Notes: generated by a model from the sequence alone, not told the origin. A stretch of DNA of 64,000 bases from Parabacteroides johnsonii DSM 18315 (GCF_025151045.1 NZ_CP102285.1:4030001-4094000), one strand, 5' to 3'. Positions 53,472 through 63,901 are shown, counted from the stretch's first letter. Translations and numbers: made by a program.

Positions 53472-55313
53472 ATGAAAATTAAAAATATATTATTAGGAAC
53501 GGTTGTTGGCTCTTTGTCCATGTGTGGATTAGTTAGCTGTGACAATGATTTCCTGGAAGAAAAGTCATATGAATATACTTCTTCGACATCTTATAATACA
53601 CCTGCAGAATTGGATATGGCAATCGGTTTTCTGCATGGTCGCATCCAGTATTTGTTTTTTGGTGTATGGGGTAATCATAACTACTTTATGACAGGTATGG
53701 GGCTGGACACCTTTGCTGCGACAGACCAGAATTATATTACAAGTAACTGGAAGACGTTTACTCCTGACGAACCGGGCTATTCACGTCACTGGTATGATAA
53801 TTTATGTCAGATCATTCAACAGTCGAATGTTATTATTGAAGCGATCGATACCCGTGATATCAAATGGGATAGCGAGGCACAGAAAAAGGAAGTTCGGGCT
53901 GAAGCGATTTTTTTCCGTGCATGGGCTCACCGGTGTTTGGCTGGAATGTATGGTGATTCTCCGATTATACTGGAACCGGCTCGTTCTGCGAAAGTGGATT
54001 ATGAACGCTCTCCTCGTATCGATGTGTGGAAACAATGTGTTGAAGATTTCGAATGGGCAGCTCAAAATTTACCGTTGACAACAACGAAAAACGGTCGTAT
54101 CGTAAAAGCGGCAGCTGACCACATGCTGGCTGAAATGGCCATTTGTATCGGTGATTATGATAAAGCGATTGCGGCGGCAAAGCGTGTAATCGATGGAACG
54201 GACGGAGATTATCATCTGATGACGGAACGTTTCGGAACCCGTGCGGGTGAGGCTACAGACCGTTATGGCAATCCTCATAGTTCTTATTGGGACTTGTTCC
54301 GTATGGGGAATTTTAATTATCAGGAAGGAAATAAGGAAGCAATCTGGGTCGCTCAATATGATTATGAAGGACGAATCAGCAATACCGGTGGCGGTGGTGT
54401 TGTAAGTTGGGGTTCTGCTCCTGCAAAATGCCATATTGAACAGGCTTTTGTTTCCAATTTCTATAACGTGGATAAGAAAAGGACTTTATCGAATGGTGAA
54501 ATTATTCAGATATTCGGTTGGGGGGCCGTAACCTTTACGAATAGTAAGGCAGACTATGACGCGAATAAGAATAAGTCGAATGTGGCAACCGACTCGACAG
54601 GGTACGGTGGTGGTGGAACTTGCCACCCGACTGAATGGTTCTTGGGTGATCTGTGGAATGGCTGTGGTAGTGATGTTCGTGGCTCTGAAGAGATGATTCA
54701 GCGTAATCTGTATCAATCGGGCGGCAAGCCATGGAGGCAGGCTATTGATGAAGCGAAGGCCTTATATGAATCTAAAAAAGCTGCCGGTGATCCGGATGCC
54801 GATCTTTATAAAGTAACGGCTAATGATACGGTCACTCTTTTCCCGCGTATTTGGAAATTCGGTACGGATAAACATGTAGATGGTGACTATCGCCGATATG
54901 ATCCGGATTGGTATGTAATTCGTCTGGCTGAAACTTATCTGTTGTTGGCAGAGGCATATTTGAATAAAGGAGATAAGGCAAGTGCAGCAGAAGCTATCAA
55001 TGTTGTTCGTGCCCGCGCCAAAGCTCCGTTGTGTACGGCTGCTGATGTGACGATAGACTATATTTTGGATGAACGTGCCCGTGAACTGTATGGTGAAGAG
55101 CATCGTGCGGTGACATTATCCCGTTTGTCAACTAAGGAAAATCCGATTTTAGTACAGCGTACACGTAAATATGGATATCGTTTCCCGGCCGCAACAAACG
55201 AACTGAAAGATGCAGGTCCTAATATTCAGGATTATCAATGGCAATATCCAATACCATTACAGGTAATCGAAGCGAACTCGGGTGCGAATTTCCCGCAGAA
55301 TGAGGGGTATTGA
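53472..55313 (+). CDS. SusD/RagB-family glycan-binding lipoprotein
   Basis: A 613-residue surface lipoprotein. The lipobox ends LVSC23, with DND after the Cys as expected for surface export. The N-terminal SusD-like part and the C-terminal RagB domain with ETYLLLAEAYLNKGDKASAAEAINVVRARA (helical repeat) and ILDERARELYGEEHR are clear. It closes the SusC transporter like a lid and binds the glycan. A terminator follows directly. Confidence 0.95.
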   Translation: MKIKNILLGTVVGSLSMCGLVSCDNDFLEEKSYEYTSSTSYNTPAELDMAIGFLHGRIQYLFFGVWGNHNYFMTGMGLDTFAATDQNYITSNWKTFTPDEPGYSRHWYDNLCQIIQQSNVIIEAIDTRDIKWDSEAQKKEVRAEAIFFRAWAHRCLAGMYGDSPIILEPARSAKVDYERSPRIDVWKQCVEDFEWAAQNLPLTTTKNGRIVKAAADHMLAEMAICIGDYDKAIAAAKRVIDGTDGDYHLMTERFGTRAGEATDRYGNPHSSYWDLFRMGNFNYQEGNKEAIWVAQYDYEGRISNTGGGGVVSWGSAPAKCHIEQAFVSNFYNVDKKRTLSNGEIIQIFGWGAVTFTNSKADYDANKNKSNVATDSTGYGGGGTCHPTEWFLGDLWNGCGSDVRGSEEMIQRNLYQSGGKPWRQAIDEAKALYESKKAAGDPDADLYKVTANDTVTLFPRIWKFGTDKHVDGDYRRYDPDWYVIRLAETYLLLAEAYLNKGDKASAAEAINVVRARAKAPLCTAADVTIDYILDERARELYGEEHRAVTLSRLSTKENPILVQRTRKYGYRFPAATNELKDAGPNIQDYQWQYPIPLQVIEANSGANFPQNEGY

Positions 55314-55337
55314 TCTGAATTATCTGTATAAACTAAT

Positions 55338-55372
55338 AAAGGCCCGGTGGCAGAAAAGCTTCCGGGCTTTTA
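55338..55372. terminator. Terminator between susD and the convergent gene
   Basis: GCCCGG (55342-55347) pairs with CCGGGC (55362-55367) with A-rich and T-rich flanks on the two sides, giving a hairpin usable in both directions between the convergent susD and DUF6057-like genes. Confidence 0.85.
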
Positions 55373-55385
55373 CTTTGTATCGGAG

Positions 55386-57071
55386 TTAGGCGGTACGGAT
55401 AAATCCATAATACCAATAGGTGTTTCCGTATTTTTGGCGGAGTACATGATCTGTATTCGGACGCTGTGACATCAGTACACCGAAATCTTCGAAAGCTTGC
55501 CTGCAGATTGGGCTAACCGGGTAGTTGCGGGTGGCCTCCAAATGAGGAAACATGAGGTCAACCACTAATAGAGCTTCTTGATAATGAACTGGTATCGTTT
55601 CACTATGTGGAAAGTATTGCTGGAATAAATTATAGAAACCTTTTAGATCTTTGCTCAAAAGAACGCCGCATAATAGATAGTCGAGCGCTTTGCGGTTGGT
55701 AGTATCGGCTTTTACCGCTTGTGTCAGAAGAATCAGAGGGGAAGATGCATCGATAATGAAATCTTCCTTGTAGGCTTCTTTGAATGTTGTTAGAGAGGTG
55801 GAGAGTCGTTTGGTCCGTTCTTTTATCCATTGTTTGTGACAGGTGGAGGTCTGTAATATGTCCATATATTTCTGGGCTAGGGGAAGATTCCCGAATTCTG
55901 TTTGCCAGTCGATCATCCTTCTGAGTCGGGAGAAAGAGAGACCTTGCGGGGACATGGCATTTGCTTGTGCAAGTTGATGGAGAGCTTCGTGTTTTAGTCC
56001 GAGGGAATAGGCGAAAAGACTGTTGAAATTAGCTCCGTCTAATTCATTTGCCGGAAAATAGATACGGTCTGCCGATTGTACCGGATAGTGGAAGAGTTGT
56101 TCCGGCAGGATACCTTTCTCACTGAGGGCAAGCATCAGGTAAGGATGATAATAGGCTTCGCTAATGTTACAGGTATGGATTGTTTGCAGTACCTGGTCCC
56201 ATTGTTGTTCTTCCGCATGCCGTTGTATAGCCAGGCGTTTCTCCCTTTCCTGATTAGGGGAGGAGTAAATGCTGTAACAGCTGAATGCGATTAACAGAAG
56301 GGGGAGTGCGAAGGAGATATAACGGTTCCCTTTTCGGTCGGAGAGGAAGACAGAACAGAGCGGAATCAGGAACAAGGCATAATATATGTAAACATATCGC
56401 ATTCCATATTCCGGATTGATGAAGGTGTACAACTGATTGGTCGGGGTGTAATAAATAAAATTTTGCCATAACAGAGGCCATGCGGTAACGAGTATCAGAT
56501 TTATAGCCGGTAATATAGGAAAGCCTTTTTGTTTGAAGGAAATACGTTCGAAAACAACTCCATACAGATATAATAAGAGTAAGCTATTTTCTGGTAAAAG
56601 GAGATACAAGAAAGGAATAGCGATCAAAGCGCTGATATGCCGTATGATTTTGTTCTGGAGGAAAAGATAAAAAGCGAGTGTCAGAAGGAACAGATTGTAT
56701 TGTAATAGTGCAGATAAGTTCCAGGCATATTGATAGATGCAGAACATAATAACCGGAATGATGATTACCCATCTATGCTGTGTGGCATTCCATTGCCGCA
56801 AGTAGAGTAGGGTAATAGCTGCAGTAATCAGAAGCAAACTTGTTTCCACGAAAAGTCCCAGTGAGAGCGGGTGGTAGAACTGGGACAAAAAATTAGTTAG
56901 CAGACTGTTCCATCCTGCTGGAGCAAGTAGATAACCTGACAGGTAGTCATTTGTCGCCAGGAATAATTCGCCTGCTTCTTGATAACGAGTATATTCGGGA
57001 TAGAACATATATTCGATAATGAGTGCATAAATACTTGACAGGATCAGAAGTATGATGTTTTCTTTTTTCAT
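55386..57071 (-). CDS. DUF6057-like membrane protein
   Basis: A 561-residue protein. The first about 280 residues hold roughly nine hydrophobic segments; the rest is soluble and helical (EALHQLAQANAMSP, LPLAQKYMDIL), similar to TPR-like repeats. This matches the DUF6057 pattern of Bacteroidetes, function unknown. It follows the beta-propeller lipoprotein by 13 bases, so the two are co-transcribed and probably work together in the envelope. Confidence 0.7.
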   Translation of the reverse strand: MKKENIILLILSSIYALIIEYMFYPEYTRYQEAGELFLATNDYLSGYLLAPAGWNSLLTNFLSQFYHPLSLGLFVETSLLLITAAITLLYLRQWNATQHRWVIIIPVIMFCIYQYAWNLSALLQYNLFLLTLAFYLFLQNKIIRHISALIAIPFLYLLLPENSLLLLYLYGVVFERISFKQKGFPILPAINLILVTAWPLLWQNFIYYTPTNQLYTFINPEYGMRYVYIYYALFLIPLCSVFLSDRKGNRYISFALPLLLIAFSCYSIYSSPNQEREKRLAIQRHAEEQQWDQVLQTIHTCNISEAYYHPYLMLALSEKGILPEQLFHYPVQSADRIYFPANELDGANFNSLFAYSLGLKHEALHQLAQANAMSPQGLSFSRLRRMIDWQTEFGNLPLAQKYMDILQTSTCHKQWIKERTKRLSTSLTTFKEAYKEDFIIDASSPLILLTQAVKADTTNRKALDYLLCGVLLSKDLKGFYNLFQQYFPHSETIPVHYQEALLVVDLMFPHLEATRNYPVSPICRQAFEDFGVLMSQRPNTDHVLRQKYGNTYWYYGFIRTA

Positions 57072-57084
57072 TTTTATGTATGTT

Positions 57085-58512
57085 TTAATCGGTTACGGTA
57101 TGATCCAGTTGGGATCTGGTGATTGTGATTTTATCCTTGATAAATTCCGGGATGTTGAATGACTTCATCCGGAGGTTGTTCTCGTCAGGATCTTTCTGCG
57201 GGAGCAGGAACGGTTTACTGAACTTTCCGTTTTTATTTAGGTGGGCGATAAAGAAACGGGTATAAAGTCCGTCCAGACGCCGGCTGCTGAATATGATCCA
57301 TTTTCCGTTTGAAGACCAGGAGTGATAGCTTTCCACGTCCGGGCTGTTTAGTATATCGGTATTTACGGAAGCAGAATCTTGTAAAGATATCATTTTCAGA
57401 TCTGCTTCCTTATGCCAAATAGGGAAAGTTGCATAATCTGATTCGGTGAAAAGTAGATATTGGTTGTCTGGTGAGATGCGGGGAAATGAAGCGCTTTTAT
57501 TGTGTGCTGTATAGATCGTGTCTATCGTTTCTCCGAAAGAACCGCTATCTGGATCAAAGGAAACACTGCAAATGGAGTATTTGACCTCTCTCAACCTTTT
57601 AGGTAATTGTTTGGCAGGGGCTGTACAATAATATAGGCGTTTCCCATCAGGAGCCCATGCTGGAAATGTCTCGAAAGATTCCGGACTGTTGAAACGAGGA
57701 TCTGTTATGACTGTGTTCCGGACCGGATCATATAAGATCAGATCTGATTCCAGATCGTAGACCTCTATAAGGTTCGGATTTCGGCTATAAAAAGACTGAC
57801 GGGTGGCATTGGTTGAAAAAATGATGTATTTGCCGGATGGATGCCAATGGGGATAAGTTCCTTCTTTGGACGATCCGAGTTGCGATAATTGCACTTTGAC
57901 GGGCTGGTTATTTTTAATGATGATTGTCCCTCCCGGAGTAGTCCGTGCATGAAACATGAAATCGGTAGGTGAATAATTGCAGAATGAATGGCAATTTACA
58001 CATCCTTTTTCAGTCATATTACTGGAAATGATAATCTCTTCTTTGAAACAGTTTAAGGCTCTTTGTCGTATATCCATTTCGTGCCATGATTCGTAACCAG
58101 GTTCGACCAGTCGGTAGGCGATATATGGATCGATAGAGTCTGTGGTAATATAAATAGGAAAAGATTTGTATTGTACACCTTCCGGATAAGAATTGTTCCA
58201 AATAGATATGGATATATCTATCTGTTTTCCAATATTGCGCGAGATTATATGCCGCCACTTTTTTAAGGGTATATCGATTTTGTTTTTCCCTTCAATGCTA
58301 AATAATGGTTGGTTATTATTGGAAAAAATAGCTTTTATATGAGAAGAATTTTTGACTGTAAAGTTTAAAGGTGCAATATTGATAGGAATACTTATTTCTT
58401 TATAATCTGGAAAGATATTCGGATAGGTATTTTCCTGCTTTGATGCAATTCTATTTTCGGTGCATCCAGTGTAGATAAAGAAGGCTAATAAAGTAAATAA
58501 TAATTGTTTCAT
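57085..58512 (-). CDS. Beta-propeller lipoprotein with a CxxCH haem motif
   Basis: A 475-residue protein starting MKQLLFTLLAFFIYTGC; the lipobox Cys is residue 17. Residues 171-175 are C-V-N-C-H, the c-type haem attachment motif, before a series of TolB/PD40-like blades (HWHPSGKYIIFSTN, PAWAPDGKRLYYC, PRISPDNQYLLFTE, HSWSSNGKWIIFSSRR). An upstream in-frame start would add 44 residues unlike a signal peptide, so the start at 58512 is chosen. Such proteins occur next to DUF6057 genes in Bacteroidetes. Whether haem is really attached is unknown. Confidence 0.8.
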   Translation of the reverse strand: MKQLLFTLLAFFIYTGCTENRIASKQENTYPNIFPDYKEISIPINIAPLNFTVKNSSHIKAIFSNNNQPLFSIEGKNKIDIPLKKWRHIISRNIGKQIDISISIWNNSYPEGVQYKSFPIYITTDSIDPYIAYRLVEPGYESWHEMDIRQRALNCFKEEIIISSNMTEKGCVNCHSFCNYSPTDFMFHARTTPGGTIIIKNNQPVKVQLSQLGSSKEGTYPHWHPSGKYIIFSTNATRQSFYSRNPNLIEVYDLESDLILYDPVRNTVITDPRFNSPESFETFPAWAPDGKRLYYCTAPAKQLPKRLREVKYSICSVSFDPDSGSFGETIDTIYTAHNKSASFPRISPDNQYLLFTESDYATFPIWHKEADLKMISLQDSASVNTDILNSPDVESYHSWSSNGKWIIFSSRRLDGLYTRFFIAHLNKNGKFSKPFLLPQKDPDENNLRMKSFNIPEFIKDKITITRSQLDHTVTD

Positions 58513-58671
58513 ATCTCGTTCTGTTAATAATAGCACTTTGCAAAGATGTATCAAATTTTTAATTATAAATATCAAAAGCATAGATAAAATTTGTGAGAAC
58601 GTAAATATTTTTGTCCGTTGTGAAAGACACATGGGAACATGCATTAATCTTATTTATGTAAATACCGTATT

Positions 58672-60156
58672 ATGATGAACAGATACAAATTCTTTATTCT
58701 TAGCCTCACTCTGATATGTGTGGCAAGCCTGTCGGCCAAGGATTATTATGCCACGGATTTTGGTGTGATAGCAGACGGCAAGACTTTGAATACAAACTCC
58801 ATTCAGAAAGGAATCGACTTTGTGAACAAACTGGGTGGAGGACGCCTGGTCTTTACTGCCGGTAATTATCTGACGGGATCAATTTATCTTAAATCGAATG
58901 TGACACTTCATCTTGAAGAAGGGGCGACTCTACTGGGATCGACCAATCCCTGGGATTACGAAAAAGATTCGTATATTCGCTGGATGTCTATGATTTTCGC
59001 AGTCAAGCAGCAGAATATCGGTATAACGGGGAAGGGGACAATTAACGGGCGTGGTTTTCAAACCGCCAACAATATGGTGGACTATATCCAGCGAGGTATC
59101 TACGAAGACCCTCTGAAACTGGGTCGTCCGAACGAGACGAACCGTCCGCAGAATATTTATTTCCGCGAATGCGAGAATGTGACGATCAAAGATATTACCC
59201 TGCGGGATCCGGCAAGTTGGAACCAGACCTACGATCAGTGCAAAAATCTGTATATCGACGGCATACACGTCGATAGCAAATCCTATTGGAACAACGACGG
59301 GATCGATGTTGTGGACTGTGACGGCGTCGTGCTGAAAAATTCTTTTCTTGATGCGGCGGATGATGCCCTTTGTTTCAAATCGCACGATGCGAACAGTATG
59401 TGTCAGAATGTGGTGGTCGAGAACTGTGTAGGCCGTTCGAGTGCCAGCGGATTGAAATTTGGAACAGTGTCCCGTGGTGGTTTCCGTAATTTCAAGGTGA
59501 AGAATATTAAGATATACGATACGTATCGTTCGGCTATCACGTTTGCCGCGGTTGATGGTGCCTTGATCGAAAATATAGAGGTAGATGGTGTTCGCTCCAT
59601 TCATACGGGAAATGTGATCTATCTTCGTATCGGCGACCGTTGGAGTGCAGGGAAGAAACCGGTCATGAAGAATATCACGATCAAAAATGTCTATGCCGAG
59701 ATCCCGATGGATAAACCGGATGCCGGATATAATTATGAAGGGCCGATTGAAGACCTTCCGCGCAATATCTCACCTGCCAGCATTGTCGGATTGCCGGAAT
59801 ATAAGATTCAGAACGTGACGCTTCAGAATATCGAGATCGTTTCTCCTGGAGGCGGTAATCCTTACTACGCTTATCGTGGACTGACACCGGCCGAGTTGGA
59901 CAGTATTCCTGAAATGGCGACTTCCTATCCGGAGTTTTCGCAGTTTAAGGAATTGCCGGCCTGGGGTTTTTACATTCGCCATGCTGAGGGAATCATTTTT
60001 GATAATGTGACGTTTAAGGCTTTGAAAAAAGATTACCGTCCGGCTATCGTGATGGATGATGCCGGGAAGGTGACCTTTAAGGATGTCCGGTTTGTCGAGC
60101 CGGAGAGTGAGGGAAAGAAACAGATATTCCCTTATAAGTCTAAAGTGCTAAAATGA
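58672..60156 (+). CDS. Glycoside hydrolase family 28 (polygalacturonase-like)
   Basis: A 494-residue secreted enzyme with a signal peptide (about 1-22) and a right-handed parallel beta helix. The catalytic aspartates are recognisable: NNDGID at 207-212 and D230-D231 in DAADDAL, but the usual GHG motif is replaced by a SGLKFGT segment, so it belongs to a GH28 branch that acts on modified galacturonides or rhamnogalacturonan. It starts the enzyme part of the locus, divergent from the lipoprotein gene. Confidence 0.88.
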   Translation: MMNRYKFFILSLTLICVASLSAKDYYATDFGVIADGKTLNTNSIQKGIDFVNKLGGGRLVFTAGNYLTGSIYLKSNVTLHLEEGATLLGSTNPWDYEKDSYIRWMSMIFAVKQQNIGITGKGTINGRGFQTANNMVDYIQRGIYEDPLKLGRPNETNRPQNIYFRECENVTIKDITLRDPASWNQTYDQCKNLYIDGIHVDSKSYWNNDGIDVVDCDGVVLKNSFLDAADDALCFKSHDANSMCQNVVVENCVGRSSASGLKFGTVSRGGFRNFKVKNIKIYDTYRSAITFAAVDGALIENIEVDGVRSIHTGNVIYLRIGDRWSAGKKPVMKNITIKNVYAEIPMDKPDAGYNYEGPIEDLPRNISPASIVGLPEYKIQNVTLQNIEIVSPGGGNPYYAYRGLTPAELDSIPEMATSYPEFSQFKELPAWGFYIRHAEGIIFDNVTFKALKKDYRPAIVMDDAGKVTFKDVRFVEPESEGKKQIFPYKSKVLK

Positions 60157-60214
60157 TAGCGTGATATCGGATAGGAAGGATGTATAGGATTAAAAAACAA
60201 AAAAGTGAGACAAC

Positions 60215-60967
60215 ATGAATAAGAATAAGTTATTTGCAAGTGTGATAGGACTTCTGTTTTTTGTGGCGGGGCTTTCGGCAAAAGATTATCAAGTTGCGAT
60301 GTTTGGGATCAAATCTGACGGGGTGACACTCAATACCCGTTCCATTCAGCGGGCTGTTGATTATATAAGTGGACAGGGAGGTGGCCGGCTTGTTTTTTAT
60401 GTGGGCCGTTATCTGACTGGTTCAATCGAACTGAAGTCGAATGTGACGATCCGTATCGAAGAAGGAGCCACTTTAGTTGCAGTTCCATCCGTTTATGATT
60501 TTAAAGGAGTAGGGGGATGTAATGCGATTATTTACGCAGACAAGCAAAAAAATATCGGTATCGGTGGAAAAGGTATTATCGATGGGCGTAGCATCGCTGT
60601 GCAGGCAAGTGTGGAAGAGCAATTGCAGAAAGGCCATATCGAAGGAAATGTATCCGGTTATGCACCGGCTTTGATCTGTATGGAAGGCTGCGAGGATGTA
60701 AAAATTGAACAAATCACCCTACAGGATGCAGCAGACATAGCCGAAATATATAAGGATTGCCATAATGTGACAGTCGACAAAGTCGTTGTGAATGCAGGTG
60801 CATCGGACCGGAAAGCAATTTCGATCTCTGGGTGTGATGGAGTGAAGATGACAGATTGCTACTTCAATATGACGGGGAATCCGTTGGAGAGTGCTGGGAC
60901 ATCCCGCAATCTAATATTTACAAATTGTGTAACACCAGACGGCAAAGCTGTCTCAAGCGATCAATAA
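60215..60967 (+). CDS. Short GH28-like beta-helix protein without catalytic residues
   Basis: A 250-residue secreted protein whose first 190 residues parallel the preceding GH28 enzyme (KDYQVAMFGIKSDGVTLNTRSIQ, GGGRLVFYVGRYLTGSIELKSNVT). At the catalytic place, NNDGID is replaced by SDRKAIS (about 198-204) and ADDAL by TGNPL (about 220-224). It stops after the first beta-helix half. Catalysis by the GH28 mechanism is therefore unlikely; binding or a structural role is possible. It is followed 15 bases on by the GH106 gene. Confidence 0.8.
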   Translation: MNKNKLFASVIGLLFFVAGLSAKDYQVAMFGIKSDGVTLNTRSIQRAVDYISGQGGGRLVFYVGRYLTGSIELKSNVTIRIEEGATLVAVPSVYDFKGVGGCNAIIYADKQKNIGIGGKGIIDGRSIAVQASVEEQLQKGHIEGNVSGYAPALICMEGCEDVKIEQITLQDAADIAEIYKDCHNVTVDKVVVNAGASDRKAISISGCDGVKMTDCYFNMTGNPLESAGTSRNLIFTNCVTPDGKAVSSDQ

Positions 60968-60982
60968 AAGGAGGAAAAAATT

Positions 60983-63865
60983 ATGCAGAGGAGATCATTT
61001 ATCAAACAAAGTGTTTTATGGACAGCTGGTTGTGCTGTCGGTAGCCGTATGCCGTTGTGGGGTTCGGTCAGTGTAACCGATGAGATGAAGGGGACGGTCT
61101 TGCGTTCCGGTGAGCTATATAAATTATTTCGTGATCCACAATCTATTTATCGTCCGTTTGTCCGTTGGTGGTGGAACGGGGATAAGGTGGAAGCTGACGA
61201 GTTGAAACGTGAACTGCACATATTGAAGGATGCAGGTATCGGAGGGGTGGAGATCAATCCTGTAAAATTTCCCGGTAATGATACGGATGATTTGGGAAAG
61301 AAGTCGCTGCCCTGGTTGAGTGACGAATGGATCGATATGTTGAGGGTGGCTTTTGACGAGGCGAAGTCGCTTGATATGACCTGCGATCTGATTGTTGGTT
61401 CCGGTTGGCCGTTCGGGGCGGAGTTCCTGACGGGAGATGAACGGGCGGATGTCGTAGTAAATTATTCAGAGAAGCTGAGTGGGCCGATCGATTATGAAGT
61501 CTCTCGCGACGGTCTGTTCTGTGCGGCCGATCCTGCTATCAGTTCTCCTTTTCTCGGAAGGAAGATGGAGCTGGTTTCCTTGCAACTGGTTCCCGAACCG
61601 TTTGGCAGTCTTGACCAGGCTATCAACCTGATGGGTAAAGAGGTGGATGGGGCGTTCAAGTTTAAAGTGCCCGATGGAAAATATGTCTTGTTTGCCTTGG
61701 TCAAGATACGCGGTTTCCTCGAAGTGATCAATGGTGCTCCCGGTGCTACGGGACCGGTGTTGAACCACTTCAACAAGCCGGCCGTACAAAAATATCTGAA
61801 CAATATGTCGGACAAGATTCAGAACCGTTTAGGCCCGTTGTCCGGCAATATCCGTTCTCTCTTTACTGATAGCATGGAACTGGAAGGCTCGAATTGGTCG
61901 TATGATATGGCGGAGGAGTTCAAGAAACGCCGGGGATATGATGTGCAACCGTATCTACCTTTCATTCTATTTAAGATGGGCAGCATGGGGAATGTGTTGA
62001 CCTATGAGCCGAAGGTCCAGTTCACTCCCGAACTGGATGATACGATCCAGCGTGTACGCTATGACTTCGAATATACGAAAGCCGAACTGCTGCGCGAGCG
62101 TTTTACACAGACTTACCTGGACTGGTGTAAAGGGTTGAATGTGAAATCGCGTGCACAAGCCTACGGACGTGGTTTCTTCCCGCTCGAAAGCAGTCTGGAC
62201 TATGATATTCCGGAATGTGAATCCTGGACGATGACCTGGTTACGCCATCGTTTGGGTGAAGAGATGTCGGAAGAGGACTACCGCCGGGGCCGTGCTTATA
62301 CAATGGTCAATAAGTATGTGTCTTCTGCCGCCCATTTGCGTGGAAAGCGCCTAGTGAGTTGTGAGGAAATGACAAATACCTATACCGTGTTCAATATGAC
62401 ATTGGAGCTATTGAAGATCGGTGGTGACCAGACGGCTATTTCCGGTGTGACGCATTCTATCTTCCACGGTTTCAACTATTCTCCTAAAGAAGCTCCGTTC
62501 CCCGGATGGATTCGTTACGGGGCTTATTATAACGAGAATAACAACTGGTGGCCGTATTTCAAATATTATACCGCTTATAAAGGCCGCATGGCTTCCGCCC
62601 TGCAACATGGAACCATGTATGCGGATATCGCGATCTTGCATCCGATAGCCGATATGTGGAGCACCTTGGGAATGCAGAACGAGCCGTTCCCTGCCACTAC
62701 CAATGTGAAATATAAGACATTGGTATGGGAGGCGATCCATAAGAACGGCAGCGGTTGCGACTATGTTTCTGAATCGATCATCCGGGATGCTGAGATGAAA
62801 GACGGTTACTTATGCTATGGTCCCCGCAAATACAAAACGCTTTTCCTGATCGAGGTGGAGAGTATGGAACCGGCTACCGCGCGTAAATTGTATGATTTTG
62901 TGACCTCAGGAGGACGTATCTTCTGCATCGAGGCTTATCCGCATAAATCAGTCGGCCTGAAAGATCATGACAAGCATGATAAGGAAGTGCAGGGATGGGT
63001 GGAAAAGATGAAGCAGATGGACGGGCGTTTTATATTACTCCATAAACCGGAAAAAGACTTTGTCGGTTGGTACCAGGGGGTACAGAAGGACTATGGATTG
63101 ACATCGTATATGACTATCGAAAAACCTGATCCTTATCTGATGCAGAACCGTTATCAGGGTGATAACAGGGAAGAAATGTTTTTCTTCAGTTATGCGCACC
63201 GCTATAATTCGCATCAGACCCGTATTTCCTTTAGCAACGAGGTTGTAAAAGGCCGTCAGGGTTGGGTGTGGGATCTGGAAACGGGCGAACGGTACCGGTT
63301 GCCGCTGGATGTTGCCAACAGTTTCCTGTTCGACTTCGGTCCGGCTGATTCTCTCCTGATTGTGTTTGATAAGCAGAAGAGAGGAAATGATTACAAGCCG
63401 CTTCCGGTTTCCGGTGAGGATTTGAAAGATCTTTCGTCTGACTGGGATGTAGAGTTCCGTCACAGCCGTGAGAATACGGTACAGAATACCCATTTCGACA
63501 AACTGAAGGATTTAAAGGATACGGACTATGTGAATTTCTGCGGTACAATTGTCTATAGAAAGAAAGTCAATGTCTCTTCATCTGCCGGAATGGTGCTTAA
63601 TCTCGGATTAGTGCATGGTGTATCGGAAGTATTCTTGAATGGGCAGAGCTGTGGTGTCAAATGGTATGGCCGCCGTATCCATCCGGTCGCAGCCCAATTG
63701 AAACAGGGGGAGAATACGGTTGAGGTACATGTCGTAACTGTTATGGGAAACTATATGAAGACGTTGAAGGATAATAAGATCGCTCAGGCATGGACCCGGA
63801 GGCAGGATGTAGTCCAATCGGCGGGACTGGTCGGACCGGTCACCGTTTATAGAGTTAAGAATTGA
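60983..63865 (+). CDS. GH106-type alpha-L-rhamnosidase
   Basis: A 960-residue secreted hydrolase. The N terminus RRSFIKQSVLWTAGCAVG resembles a twin-arginine signal. The family pattern follows: SIYRPFVRWWWNGDKVE, LHILKDAGIGGVEINP, GSGWPFGAEFLTG and an (alpha/beta)8 core, with a C-terminal beta-sandwich (from about 800; YRKKVNVSSSAGMVLNLGLVHGVSEVFLNG). GH106 enzymes remove rhamnose from rhamnogalacturonan. With GH28 and SusCD this points to a pectin side-chain or rhamnogalacturonan locus. Confidence 0.85.
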   Translation: MQRRSFIKQSVLWTAGCAVGSRMPLWGSVSVTDEMKGTVLRSGELYKLFRDPQSIYRPFVRWWWNGDKVEADELKRELHILKDAGIGGVEINPVKFPGNDTDDLGKKSLPWLSDEWIDMLRVAFDEAKSLDMTCDLIVGSGWPFGAEFLTGDERADVVVNYSEKLSGPIDYEVSRDGLFCAADPAISSPFLGRKMELVSLQLVPEPFGSLDQAINLMGKEVDGAFKFKVPDGKYVLFALVKIRGFLEVINGAPGATGPVLNHFNKPAVQKYLNNMSDKIQNRLGPLSGNIRSLFTDSMELEGSNWSYDMAEEFKKRRGYDVQPYLPFILFKMGSMGNVLTYEPKVQFTPELDDTIQRVRYDFEYTKAELLRERFTQTYLDWCKGLNVKSRAQAYGRGFFPLESSLDYDIPECESWTMTWLRHRLGEEMSEEDYRRGRAYTMVNKYVSSAAHLRGKRLVSCEEMTNTYTVFNMTLELLKIGGDQTAISGVTHSIFHGFNYSPKEAPFPGWIRYGAYYNENNNWWPYFKYYTAYKGRMASALQHGTMYADIAILHPIADMWSTLGMQNEPFPATTNVKYKTLVWEAIHKNGSGCDYVSESIIRDAEMKDGYLCYGPRKYKTLFLIEVESMEPATARKLYDFVTSGGRIFCIEAYPHKSVGLKDHDKHDKEVQGWVEKMKQMDGRFILLHKPEKDFVGWYQGVQKDYGLTSYMTIEKPDPYLMQNRYQGDNREEMFFFSYAHRYNSHQTRISFSNEVVKGRQGWVWDLETGERYRLPLDVANSFLFDFGPADSLLIVFDKQKRGNDYKPLPVSGEDLKDLSSDWDVEFRHSRENTVQNTHFDKLKDLKDTDYVNFCGTIVYRKKVNVSSSAGMVLNLGLVHGVSEVFLNGQSCGVKWYGRRIHPVAAQLKQGENTVEVHVVTVMGNYMKTLKDNKIAQAWTRRQDVVQSAGLVGPVTVYRVKN

Positions 63866-63901
63866 GAATTAAAAATTAAGAAATTAGGAATTTGAAGAGC
63901 T

